DNA from: Myotis daubentonii
Taxonomy: Eukaryota > Chordata > Mammalia > Chiroptera > Vespertilionidae
Direction: 5' to 3'
Assembly: GCF_963259705.1 (NCBI RefSeq)
Contig: NC_081861.1
Span: 65,763,623-65,827,622 of the forward strand
DNA length: 64,000 nt
Shown here: positions 11,470 to 21,835 of the stretch, one piece after another
Layout: each line of letters starts with the position of its first letter
Numbering within the stretch: position 1 is the first letter of the stretch
The notes under the pieces: generated by a model
What the model saw: the letters and a program-made list of their open reading frames with translations, nothing else
Databases searched by the model: none
Told to the model about the DNA's origin: nothing
Program-made: the position numbers and the translations under genes

Positions 11470-12073
11470 AAAACAATATTTTGGTCCAGTGATAGATCAC
11501 AGATACAGCAGTTGTCCCATAAGATTGTGGAACTGAAAAATTCCTATATCCTAGTGACATTGTCTCCATCAGAAAGTTGTAAAGCAACACATTAATCACA
11601 TATTTGTGGTAATCCTGGTGTAAACAAACCTATTGCACTGCCACTCACATGAAAGTATAGCACATACAATATGTACAATACATAATACTTAATAATGATA
11701 ATAAGTGATTATGTCACTGGTTTATTTGTTTATAACTTTTTATCGTTACCATTTTACTCTTTCTACTTATAAAAATTTTTGCTGCAAAGCAGGATGCCGC
11801 GTAATGCTGGCAGCAGTCTTCATATATCTAGTGTTTACTGTGTCTCTTGATTACATCATTTTATCTTGTGCTTGATTTAATCTCATGTTATTTTATACAG
11901 TAGCAAGTGTACAAGCTTGTAGCCTAGGAGCAATAGGCTTTACCATATAGCCTAAATGTGTAGTAGACCATACCATCTTGGTTAGTGTAAGTGCACTCTA
12001 AGATGTTCAATGACAAAATCATCTCATAATAAATTTCTCAAAATGTATACTTGTCCTTAAATGGCACATGATT
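11470..12073 (-). mobile_element. MER2/Tigger2-like DNA transposon, non-autonomous
   Basis: Marker segments in the expected order: 'gtcccataagattgtgg', 'gaaaaattcctatatcctagtgac', 'gtgtaaacaaacctattgc', 'aagtatagcacatacaat', 'gtagcctaggagcaataggct' and 'atatagcctaaatgtgtagtag'. These belong to the pogo-like MER2/Tigger2 element of placental mammals. About 600 bp, with the transposase region deleted. Terminal repeats are decayed, so the limits are approximate. Confidence 0.75.
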
Positions 12074-12105
12074 TTTATACCAGAGATTGGCTTTGTCTAT
12101 TCTTT

Positions 12106-12326
12106 TTTTTAAAATATATTTTATTGATTTTTCACAGAGAGGAAGGAAGAGGGATAGAGAGTCAGAAACATCGATGAGAGAGAAACATCGATCAGCTGCC
12201 TCCTTCACACCCGCGACTGGGGATGTGCCCGCAACCAAGGCACATGCCGCTGACCAGAATCGAACCTGGGACCCTTCAGTCCGCAGGCTGACGCTCCATC
12301 CACTGAGCCAAACCGGTTACGGTGGT
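12106..12326 (-). mobile_element. VES SINE, antisense
   Basis: Full antisense VES with a canonical 'gaatcgaacctgggacccttcagtcc' B-box region and 'ctgagccaaaccggtta'. Exact 14-bp target duplication TTTGTCTATTCTTT (12092-12105 and 12327-12340). It is inserted in an old L1. Confidence 0.95.
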
Positions 12327-12340
12327 TTTGTCTATTCTTT

Positions 12341-12480
12341 AACTTCATATAAATGGAACCAATGGAGTAAATAATCTTTTGCTGTCTTGTTAATTTCCCA
12401 AAACAAAATTTTTGATATTCCTCTAAATAATCTGCTGTATGTTCATTCACATTATTGTATATAATGTCTGTATATTATGT
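12341..12480 (-). mobile_element. Old L1M fragment, antisense (part 1)
   Basis: 'cttcatataaatggaacc' and the following AT-rich text match the antisense L1M 3' ORF2/UTR region. It continues at 13449 beyond the Helitron pair. Confidence 0.65.
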
Positions 12481-12571
12481 TGTATTTAATGCTGTGTGTA
12501 TATATATATGGTATATATATGATATATATAATATATATGTATAGATAGATAGATAGATAGATAGATACATA
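12481..12571. repeat. (TA)n and (GATA)n simple repeats
   Basis: TATATATG-rich stretch followed by about seven GATA units, bordering the Helitron pair. Confidence 0.9.
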
Positions 12572-12914
12572 TTAGAGGCCTGGTGCATGAAATTCATGAA
12601 CTGGGTGGGGGCCCTCAGCCTTGCCTGTGCCCTCTTGCAGTCTGGGACCCCTTGGGATCCCTTGCTCCTTAACACCCACCTGCTCACTCTTTAGCGCTGC
12701 TGCGGAGGCAGGAGAGGCTCCTGCTACCACTGCTACACTCCCTAGCCATGAGCCCAGCTTCTGGCTGATCAGCACTCCCCCTGTGGTAGTGCACTGACTA
12801 CCATGGGGCAGCTCCTGCATTGAGCGTCTCCCCCCTGGTGGTCATTGTGCATCATAGTGACCAGTCTTTCTGGTTGTTCTGCCATAACTGTCACTTAGGC
12901 TTTTATTATATAGA
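12572..12914 (-). mobile_element. Helitron, antisense, first of a pair
   Basis: On + it begins TTAGAGGCC (CTAG decayed by one base) with the hairpin GTGCATGAAATTCATGAAC, and ends CTTTTATTATATAGA, the reverse of the Helitron 5' end. No coding content. Confidence 0.85.
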
Positions 12915-13447
12915 CTAGAGGCCTGTTGCAGGAAGATTCCTGGAAGAATAGGGCTTCCTCAGGCCTATTCCTGCAAGAACAGGACTTCCTGAGGCCATAG
13001 AGAAGCAGAGAAGGGAGAGAAGCTGGAGGCAGGCTTCGCTCCCTCCCGTCTCCGCCGCCTCAGCTCCCTCCCTTCCCTGCCACCTTGGCTCCCACCCTTC
13101 CCCACCACCTTGGCTCCCACCTTTCCTGCTGCCTCAGCTCCCTCCCGTGTCCTCTGCTTCTCCTCCTTCCCGTGTCCGCCGCCTCACTCTCTCCCTTCTC
13201 TGCCACTTCGCTCCCTCCCATGTCCACTGCCTCAGCTCGGCTCCCATCTCTGATACCTCTGATATGTTCCCTTTTCTGCTGCTTGGCTTCCTTCTACACT
13301 GTCTTCAGTCTTCGCCAGGTGCCTGTGTATGCAAATTAACAGCCATCTTTGTTGGGTTAATTTGCATAATCTTCTGATTGGCTGGTGGGCATAGTGAAGG
13401 TACAGTCAATTAGCATCTTTGTCTTTTATTAGTGTGGATTATATAGA
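12915..13447 (-). mobile_element. Helitron, antisense, second of a pair (divergent 3' end)
   Basis: Follows directly with CTAGAGGCC and ends CTTTTATTAGTGTGG...ATATAGA, a 5' end with a short internal duplication. The 3' hairpin is not the usual GTGCAC form. Instead there is a repeated 'cctgcaagaacaggacttcctgag' type. The interior has CTCCCTCCC repeats ('tcccgtctccgccgcctcag'). It is a distinct Helitron family from the others here. Confidence 0.8.
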
Positions 13448-13448
13448 T

Positions 13449-13904
13449 AATACTGAATAATACTTGAATGCATGAATATGCCACAATTTGTTTATCCCCT
13501 TTCCTGTTGAAGGACATGTGTATTGTGTCTATTTGGGAGCTAATGAATAACATTATTATAAATATTCTTATTAAATGTTTTGTGGATATATAATCTCCTT
13601 TTTCTTGAATGAATATCTAGAAATGGAATTGCTGAATTATATAATAAATCAATGCTAAATTTTATAAGAAATCCACAAATGGTTTTATAATGTGGTTGCA
13701 TTTTTTTCTACTACTAACTATAACTGGTGAGAATTCCAATTGTTAACATCATCACCAACTATTGAGATTTATAAAACACTTAAATTTTAGCTATTTTAGG
13801 GATTGTATGATATTATTTAATTATAGTTTAATGAGCATTTTCCTGATAATGAATGTTAAATATTTTTCCATGTGCTTATGGCCATTAATTTATTTTGTTT
13901 ATGA

Positions 13905-13938
<34 letters not shown>

Positions 13939-14036
13939 GTTTTTTGTCTATTTTTATAGTTATTTTATAGTTTTAGCTTTTATGTTTAGATCTGCAATTC
14001 ATCTTAAATTAATTTTGCACATGATATGAGTTAAGG
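13449..14036 (-). mobile_element. Old L1M fragment, antisense (part 2)
   Basis: 'aaatggaattgctgaattat', 'aatggttttataatgtggttgca' and 'ctgcaattcatcttaaattaattttgcac' follow the antisense L1 ORF2 order. Continues the element at 12341-12480. A (TA)n run lies at 13906-13939. Confidence 0.75.
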
Positions 14037-14312
14037 AGGTGCATTAGTTTGCTAAGGCTGCCATAACAAATTATCACAATTGGATATCTCAAAACAATAA
14101 AAATTTATTCTCTTATCATTCTGGAGGCCAGAAGTCTGAGATCAAGGTATCAGCAGGGTTATGCTCTCTATAGAGACTCTAGCAGAGAATCCTTCCTTGC
14201 CTTCTCTTAGCTTCTGGTGGTTGCCAATAGTCCTTGACGTTCCTTAGCTTGTAGCCATATCAATCCAATCACTACCTCCACTGTCACATGGCATTCTCCT
14301 ATTATATCTTTA
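14037..14312 (-). mobile_element. MaLR-type LTR, antisense, left part
   Basis: 'gtttgctaaggctgccataacaa', 'ttctggaggccagaagtctgagatcaaggt' and 'tagcttctggtggttgcc' are the antisense MaLR (MLT1/MST-like) LTR. It is interrupted by the Helitron at 14313 and resumes at 15485. Confidence 0.75.
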
Positions 14313-14943
14313 CTAGAGGCCCAGTGCACAAAAATTTGTGCACTCGGGGGGGAGAGGGAGTCCCTCAGCCCGGCCTGTGCCCTCTCGCAGTCTGGGACCC
14401 CTCGGGAGATAACGACCTGCTGGCTTAGGCCTGCTCCCGGGTGGCAGAGGGCAGGCCCAATCCCTAGGTGCAGCCCCTGGTCGGGCTCAGAGCAGGGTTG
14501 ATTGGGGAGTTGGGGAGCCACCCCCTGTAACACTCAAGGCAGGGTTGATAGGGAAGTTGCGGCGCTACCCCCTGTCACGCACAGAGCAGGGCGGCTCAGG
14601 TGGTTGGGGCGCTGCCCCCTGTCACCAACAGAGCAGGGCCCATCAGAGAGGTTGGGGCTCAGTACCCTGTCACACACAGAGCAGGACTGATCAGAGGGTT
14701 GAGGAGCTCTCCACTGTCACTCACAGAGCAGGGCCCATCAGGGGGGTTGGGGCACTGCCCCCCATCACACAGAGAACAGGGCAGATCAGAGGGTTGGGGC
14801 GCTGCACCCTGTCACACACAGAGCCGCAGGGTGATCAGGGGGTTTGGGCGCTGCCCCCTGTCACGCTGATCCTGATGCCGGGAGGCCTTGCGGCTCTGCT
14901 GATCCCGGTGCTGGGAGGCATATTACCCTTTTACTATATAGAA
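14313..14943 (-). mobile_element. Bipartite Helitron, 3' half (part II)
   Basis: On + it begins CTAGAGGCCCAGTGCAC with a perfect GTGCAC-AAAAATTT-GTGCAC-type hairpin. It then has a 45-60 bp minisatellite (core 'ctgtcacacacagagcagg...gggttggggcgctgcc') and ends at TTTTACTATATAGAA. It joins part I directly. The same composite occurs at 29849-31422, 49487-51154 and 51155-52639. Confidence 0.88.
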
Positions 14944-15484
14944 TAGAGGCCTGGTGCATGGGTGGGGGCTGGCTGGTTTGCCCTGAAGGGTGTCCTGGAT
15001 CAGGGTGGGAGTCCCCACTGGGGTGCCTGGCCAGTCTGACTGAGGGGCTGAGGGCCGTTTTCAGGCTGAGGGGTGACTGAAGTTCCCAACTGCTCCTTTT
15101 TTTCTTTTTTATTCTGGGCCAGCTTTAGCTCTGAGGCCTTGGCTGCTGAAAACAGGTTTCTGGCCTTTGTTTACCATCTGTATTTGATACAATGTTGCAG
15201 TCCGGCTGGCTGAAGCCCGGCTGAGTAAAGCAGGTTTCTGGGTTTTTTTTAGCTTCTATATTTGCAACATAGTTGCTTAGAGTTGCAGCTGAGAGGCCAG
15301 CAAGTCAGGCGGGGAATGTTGTAGTCCTCCGTCACTGAAGTAAGCAAGCTTCCCTGTTCGCATCAGCTGCCTGGCTGCTGGCTGCCATCTTGGCTGGCAG
15401 TTAATTTACATATCTCCCTGATTAGCCAATGGGAAGGGAAGCAATCCTACGCCAATTACCATCTTTCTCTTTTATTAGATAGGA
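14944..15484 (-). mobile_element. Bipartite Helitron, 5' half (part I)
   Basis: Begins TAGAGGCCTGGTGC, that is CTAG without its outer base, and ends TTTTATTAGATAGGA, the reverse of TCCTATCTAATAAAA. Interior markers are 'gccctgaagggtgtcctgg' and 'tgattagccaatgggaag'. Insertion split the surrounding MaLR LTR. Confidence 0.88.
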
Positions 15485-15660
15485 TGCCTCCTCACTTATT
15501 TCTATAAAAATATCAATCATATTCAATTTATGGCCCACCCTAATTTAGCATGACCTTGTCTTAACTAATTACATCTGAAAAGATGATTACTAAATAAGGT
15601 CACAGTCTAAAATTCAGAGTGAACATAAATTTGGGGGGAACACAATTCACTCCATGAAGT
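15485..15660 (-). mobile_element. MaLR-type LTR, antisense, right part
   Basis: 'ggcccaccctaatttagcatgacc', 'taaataaggtcacagtct' and 'ggggggaacacaattcactcc' complete the LTR begun at 14037. Confidence 0.75.
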
Positions 15661-16350
15661 ACTATGAAATGTCAGGTGCAATCCATATGTCCACCTGTTG
15701 TCAGAGGAGCAGAATACTGTTTTTGGCAGCCTGACACAATTGGAATAGGGTTAGTTACCCCACAGAAGTGGGCATGCAAAAAACAATAGATGTCTATTAT
15801 TTCTTCGTCTTATTTTTTTTCCTCTTTAGATTAATACTTTTTATCTATTTAAGTTCTAGAAAATGATATATATGAGGTTTAACATAAAAACAGCATATTT
15901 GTATCTTCTGCTTAAGTCAGTCAGCTGGAAAAAATACAAAGTAAGGTAATTTACTTTTTAATCTGTAACAGCCTGGTATCATATCTGCTCTTGAAGTACT
16001 CCCTATCTACCACTCTACATGGTTTCCGCCATTTCCTGTAATTTTATGGCTCCTCTCAATACTATAGATAACAAAGGTGTTCTGGAAACTTGCTAATTTA
16101 GATCATAATACATTCATTAACCCCTTGCTGAGTATGTAACCAGATTTAATTTGCATTCCTTTAGAACTCTGGCTTTCTTAGTCAACCTTTAGGACTTTTT
16201 AAGCCTGGGTTCCTGGTGAATGCTAGATTTTGCTTAAGATAGTCTATCATGAAAATGAAAATCACAATAACTATTGAATCTAGATAGCAGAGCCAATCAT
16301 ATTATAATAATGTGTCATTATCTTTCCCACAGATATTCCACAGTTATTTT
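15661..16350. other. Unassigned AT-rich sequence
   Basis: No gene or repeat recognised. Confidence 0.5.
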
Positions 16351-16364
16351 GCCAACATAATTTT

Positions 16365-17170
16365 ATTTATTTATTTTTTTAATTTTATGATACCTTTATT
16401 CTTTATGTTTACAATCTTGGTAAACATTGTGGACAAAAGGGGCCACATGCTGACCTGACAAGCTCAGGAGAGGCCTGCATGGCAGTTTTGCAGACTCGGA
16501 GACCTACAGTAACCACAAAGGATGGTCTGAAATTAAACCTTAACTAAAAGCAGTTATGGTGGGCAGTTACATCCTAAGCCGATATCTTCACTGATAAGGT
16601 CAACCTTTACTGTAACTGAGCCTATCTGTCTTTTTGCATCTATGATAACATACCCTTGAAATGTCTGGGTAACTTGTGATTTCCCTGTATCTGGAGCCCC
16701 TGGGGCACAACCAGGTGTGCTGAGCCCAGGACAGATGCAGCAGATTCTTTCATTTATCATGTTAATTGTTCCTGCACCCACTTAAGTATATGTCCATCAT
16801 TTTACTTTTTATCCTATCACAGAGGTTTCCCCCACTTCGCTTAATCCCACCTCCTTAAATGTGTCACCAATGAATTTCATGTATAAATACGGATGTAACC
16901 CTGCCATTCTTCGGATCACTATCTCAATTCGTTGAGGTTCTGCTTCCCGGCATATGTCAACAGTTTGGCTCAAATAAACTCACAAAAATTCTTTACAGGT
17001 TTCAATGGTTTTTTAAGTTAACAACATACACACAAACAAAACCACTGTACTCTCATAGCATGAAATGACCTCACTCTTCTACAACTATCCTATCTAATAG
17101 AGCTCTGATCACTCATATTGTATTTTATTTTCTTTATGGCATTGCCCTATCTGAAATGATTTTATTTCTT
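16365..17170 (-). pseudogene. Processed insert of a transcript 3' end, carrying a solo LTR
   Basis: Flanked by a direct repeat GCCAACATAATTTT (16351-16364 and 17171-17184). On the minus strand it ends in AATAAA, about a dozen bases, then an A-rich tail (T-rich 16367-16382 on +), as for an L1-mobilised mRNA 3' end. About 210 bp belong to the insert itself; the rest is the LTR at 16428-17023, which inserted later. The source gene is not recognised and there is no ORF. Confidence 0.6.
16428..17023 (+). mobile_element. Solo LTR, family B, copy 2
   Basis: A 596-bp element from TGTGGACA to TTAACA with an exact 4-bp duplication ACAT (16424-16427 and 17024-17027). Colinear with 7344-7958 over nearly all its length, with TATA-like 'gtataaatac' and AATAAA in the same places. 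No internal viral sequence remains. Confidence 0.93.
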
Positions 17171-17184
17171 GCCAACATAATTTT

Positions 17185-17409
17185 TATTTTATTTTTTTTA
17201 AATATATTTTATTGATTTTTTACAGAGAAGAAGGGAGAGGGATAGAGAGCTAGAAACATCCATGAGAGAGAAACATCAACCAGCTGCCTCCTGCACACCT
17301 CCTACTGGGGATGTGCCCGCAACCAAGGTACATGCCCTTGACCGGAATCGAACCTGGGACCCTTCAGTCCGCAGGGCGACACTCTATACACTGAGCCAAA
17401 CCGGTTTGG
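17185..17409 (-). mobile_element. VES SINE, antisense
   Basis: Complete antisense VES. Its target duplication CCAACATAATTTTT (17172-17185 and 17411-17424) reuses the same site as the processed insert to its left, so the site is present three times. Confidence 0.93.
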
Positions 17410-17424
17410 CCCAACATAATTTTT

Positions 17425-18639
17425 AAAAACACTCTTCCTATTTAGCCAAATGATACACGGTCAACTCAGTAAGCATTTAATGAATCCAAATCTTTATTGT
17501 GTTGTGGAAGATATAAAAGAGGTATGAAATAAGTCTTTTCCTTTAGGAAAATATTACATTGCCTTATGACATCAGACTGAAAGAATATTGTAATATCTAA
17601 TTAACATTTATGAAGTATATTGTAATTATAGACATAAATATGTGAAACTAATTTTAGCAATATTAATACACTCAGGATAATAATTATGTGTTAAATATTA
17701 ACACACTTATTTTAATAATTTTAATCCAAATATTAAAAATACCACTTAGGTTATGATAAAAGTCCATACAACTTATTAAGTTACTAAATGATACCAATAC
17801 AATTTTATAAATAAACATTAATTTCTAAAAGCTTCTATAAAACATATACATATCACTAAAAAAACTGTGCTCAGGAAGTCATAAGTATGCAGGATTCTGC
17901 AAAATAGTGTGGATACTCAAGAATGCTGAACTGCCAACAACTCTGATTAAAATGTCAAGTGTTAAATAGGTGCAATCAGTCTTGATATTTTTTCTTTCTC
18001 CTCCTTGGTTTGTATTTGGCTCAGGGTAATCATTGTGTGTATGTGTGTACATGTCTCCATTGCTCTTTACTTTCTGCCAGAAAAGAATGAACATGCAATC
18101 CCCACGTTCTACTTAAATGTCACAAAATGAACAAAGAATCCTACCAACAGAAAAGTTAAAAAATTTTCCCAACTATCTGTAATATTTCTTAAGAATAAAT
18201 CTTCTGATCAGTCATGCTTCATGACTCTCCTGTCTAGTACATAATAATTACCAGGCAGATTATTTTTAAAATGCAAAATCCTGGGAAATTCCTCCTCTCT
18301 TCTCTCCTGATTCAGATCTGAAAATCTGACTTAAGTTTGTAAATCTATAGATTGGAAGTAAGGCTTGCAAGTGTGCATTTTAAAGAATAAATTCAGGCAA
18401 TCTCCTACTCATTCATTTTGGGTAGCTCAGAGGGGTTGTGGGCAGCCATTATCTCTGGTAATAGCTGAATATCCTTGTGGGATAGAGATTCAAACAGAAA
18501 TAGTTGATGAAAAAGTTTATGGGATGGATAAAATGCATATTATGAATCAGTGTGCTGCTTTTTTGCTTCTACCTACTTCTTGCAAATTATCATTTTCAAC
18601 TTTTAATACTAATAATAATGACATGTACTCACTCATTTA
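17425..18639. other. Unassigned AT-rich sequence
   Basis: No gene or repeat recognised. Confidence 0.5.
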
Positions 18640-18820
18640 ATCTAGAAGCATTTATTAAACCCCTGCTGTTTATGATGCACTGTGGATGCATGATGTGTGT
18701 GTGTGTGTATGTGAAAGGGTCAAATACTATAAGTACTGCCCTTATAATTTACAAAATTATTTCACATACACATTATCAGATTATCCATATAACAACCATG
18801 TAAGGAAAACTTGTTTTCCT
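18640..18820 (-). repeat. MIR-like SINE fragment, antisense
   Basis: 'gaagcatttattaaacccctgctg' and 'ccatataacaaccatgtaagg' recall antisense MIR (CATTTATTGAGC..CTACT..ACAACCCTATGAGG). Strongly diverged. Confidence 0.45.
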
Positions 18821-18928
18821 AGTTTGCTTTATTCATTAAAGAAATATTGGTCGCTGTTTTCTATTTTGTGAGATTTTGAGGGAAAAACATGATGTACTAT
18901 TCTTTGAAACCATCCCAATGCGCGCGTG

Positions 18929-18966
18929 AACACACACACACGCACACACACACATACACACAAACA
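18929..18966. repeat. (CA)n microsatellite
   Basis: CACACA run with CG and TA interruptions. Confidence 0.9.
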
Positions 18967-19149
18967 GTGCACTCACTTCTACCACAGTTCCTCAAAATAT
19001 TATATATTTAATATTATACTTAGAAAAAATCCTAACACCTTATAATGGCCTAAAAACGGCCTTTATAAAACTGGTCTCTGCCGGTCTCTCCATCTTTTTC
19101 TGTTATGTTTTCCTTGCTCACTATATTCCAGATATAGTAATATTTTCCA

Positions 19150-19420
19150 TTGCTTATTTATTCAGTCACTCATTCATTTAATAGATATTTATTGAGTGTC
19201 TACCATTTTCTAAGTATTGGTAAAAAAGCACTGAATAAAACTTATGAAATATTGCCTTAATGTATCTTATATTTTATTAAGAGAAGACAGGTAATAAGAA
19301 AATATATAATTGTCAGGTGGTCATGATTGCCAAAGGCAAGGTAATGCTATTATATATAGGAAGGAATTTCTGAGGAAGTGACAGGTGTGTAGAGATGCAA
19401 ATGCAATGAGGGAAAACCAT
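19150..19420 (+). repeat. Ancient mammal-wide repeat, 5' part
   Basis: 'ttcatttaatagatatttattgag', 'aaaaagcactgaataaaac' and 'ttctgaggaagtgacag' follow the order of a long, very old mammalian repeat whose later part is at 29134. I do not name the family. Confidence 0.45.
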
Positions 19421-19560
19421 TTTAGAAGATATGGTGATAACATGCAAAATCTTTATGGTATGAACCACCTCAGTTTATTTCAAAAAGACAAATGAGATTT
19501 AAAAAGTAGTGGAGATGACAGTCATATCACAGAGGAATTTGAATAAAAAGAAGAGGAGAT

Positions 19561-21812
19561 TAAAAATGGTGGCGGAGTAAGTGGATGCTACATTGACATA
19601 CTCTCAGGACCAAACTGGAATTACAACTAAAATACAAAAACACCATCCTAAATAATGAACTGAAGACTAGCTAGAGAGAACCCCGATAACCAAGGACAGA
19701 AAGTGGAGACCACATAGAGACTAGTAGGAAGGGCAGAGGCAAGAAAGGGGTGGCTGGGCTCCCACAGACAGCAGCTGAAGTTCAAGAGACATATCTCAGC
19801 TGTGGGGGGCTGCCACTGAGAACTCTGAGGTCTAAACCCCAAGCTTGGGCCCCCCATCAGAGAACACCAGAAATGACAAAGGTGCCCACATAACATCTGG
19901 CTGTGAAAAACAACAGGGTTGCTGTTTGTCAGGGAGAGATGGCTGGAAATGCATGCACTCTCTTAAAGGGCTGATGCACAACATTTCATTTGCAGCCACT
20001 CACCCTGGGCTCTGGCAGAGGGAGGGCAGAGTGGACTGGAGCAGTGTGAGCAGAAACCAGGGTTGGGGCTCTGGTGTTAGAGCTCAGAAGGCAGACACCC
20101 CAGTTTCCCGTGCTGAGTCATTCCCTTATACTGTGGAGGACATCTTTCTATTAGATAGCAGACCTTTGCTATTCAGGTGATTTTGCCTGGGAGGAAGGCA
20201 GTTGCCCCACTATTGGAAAACCCCTTGCTCCCCACCCTGTGGAGTTTCTAAGGCCCACTGAGGGACTGAGAATAGCAATTAGCCTCCAGGCAGAAGCAAT
20301 TGCCCCACCCTATTGGAAAGCATCTTGCCCCACCTGTGGAGTATTGCCTGAGGCCACTTAAGACAATACAATCAGTCTTCAGGTAGAGGTGGGTCTCCGG
20401 AAGCTTTGAGTCTTTGCCTGACCTAATTAGTGAGAAATAGCATTTGACACTATCCTGCACTATAGATTGGGAGGAGTGGTAGAACTACTTAATACACAGT
20501 CATAAACCCAAACAGGAAGTCAAAATGGGGGGGGAAAAAAAACAAGCCCCAAATGAAAGAACAAGAACATTCTCTAGAAGAGATCAATGAAATGTAGATA
20601 AGAAATTTATCAGACATAGGGTTTAGAATAATGATGGCAAAGATACTAAACAGCATGAGAAAAGATACAGTAACTATAAAGAATGACATAGTGCTAATAA
20701 AGAACACAGTAGGAGGAAAACACAGCACATTAGGGGAAGCTGAGGATTGGATGAGTGTATTAGAAGACAGGATAGAAAAAAATCACTCAATCGGAGAACC
20801 AAAAAGAAAAAAAAAAACCAGCAATTAAAAAACAGGAAGACAGCTTACAGGAGCGGCGGGACAACATGAAAGATAACAATTTTCACATAATAGGTGTGCC
20901 AGAAGGATAAGAAAGTGAGCAAGGGTTAGAGAACATGTTTTAAGAAATAATGGCAGGTAAGATCCCTAACCTGGTGAAGGAAAAAGTCACACAAGTACAG
21001 GAGCCACAGAGAGTCTTGAGCAAGAAGAATACAAGGAGGCCCCTGCCAAGACACATCATAATTAAAATGAGAAAAATTAAAGATACAGAAATAATCTTAA
21101 AGGTGACAAGAGAAAAGCAATTTGCTACCTACAAAAAGGCTTCCATAAGGCTGTCAGCTGAATTCCCATCCATAATTGTACAGGCCAGAAAGGAATAGCA
21201 AGAAGTATTCAAGGTAATGAAAAGCAAAGATCTGAAACCATGATTAATATATCCAGCAAGGCTATCATTCAAAATAGATGCTGAAATAAAGAGCTTCCCA
21301 GACAAAAAGAAAAAATGAAATACAAACAAATAAAAAAAATAAAGGAGTTTCTCACCATCAAACCAGCACTGCAAGAAATGCTAAAGGGGCTGTTGTAATG
21401 AGAAGAAGAAATATATATAGAGAGAAAGAAACACAGGCATACAGAATTAAAATGGCAATAAATAAGAACCTATAAATAATAACCTTAAATGTAAATTAAT
21501 TACTGGTAAATGCTTCAAAAGACATAGGGTAACTGAATGGATACAAAAACATGACCCAATTATATGCTGTCTACAAGAGATCTACCTCAGAAGAAAAGAC
21601 CTACACAGGATGAGAATGAAGAGATTGAAAAATTTTCCATGAAAATGGAAACCAAAAGTAAAAGCTGGGATAACAATACTCATATCTTCCAAAATAGACT
21701 TCAAAATGAAGGCCATCACAAGAGACAACAAAGGTCACTACATAATACAAAGGGATAATTCCAACAACAGGGTATAAACCTGGTAAACATATATTCAACA
21801 AATATAGGAGTA
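19561..21812 (+). mobile_element. Nearly full-length old L1, segment 1 (5' UTR, ORF1, start of ORF2)
   Basis: Opens with 'aaaaatggtggcggagtaag', an L1 5' UTR. A GC-richer UTR follows, then a broken ORF1 about 20600-21400 (pieces such as 'PRHIIIKMRKIKD' and 'IRLSAEFPS') and the ORF2 start near 21440. Many stops and frameshifts. AATAAAAAGAAG at about 19544-19556 recurs near 28915-28927 as AATAAAAAAGAAG, a plausible target duplication. The L1 is split by several later insertions and continues at 23741, 26414, 27429 and 27710. Confidence 0.85.
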
Positions 21813-21835
21813 CCTAAATATATATATATATTTTT

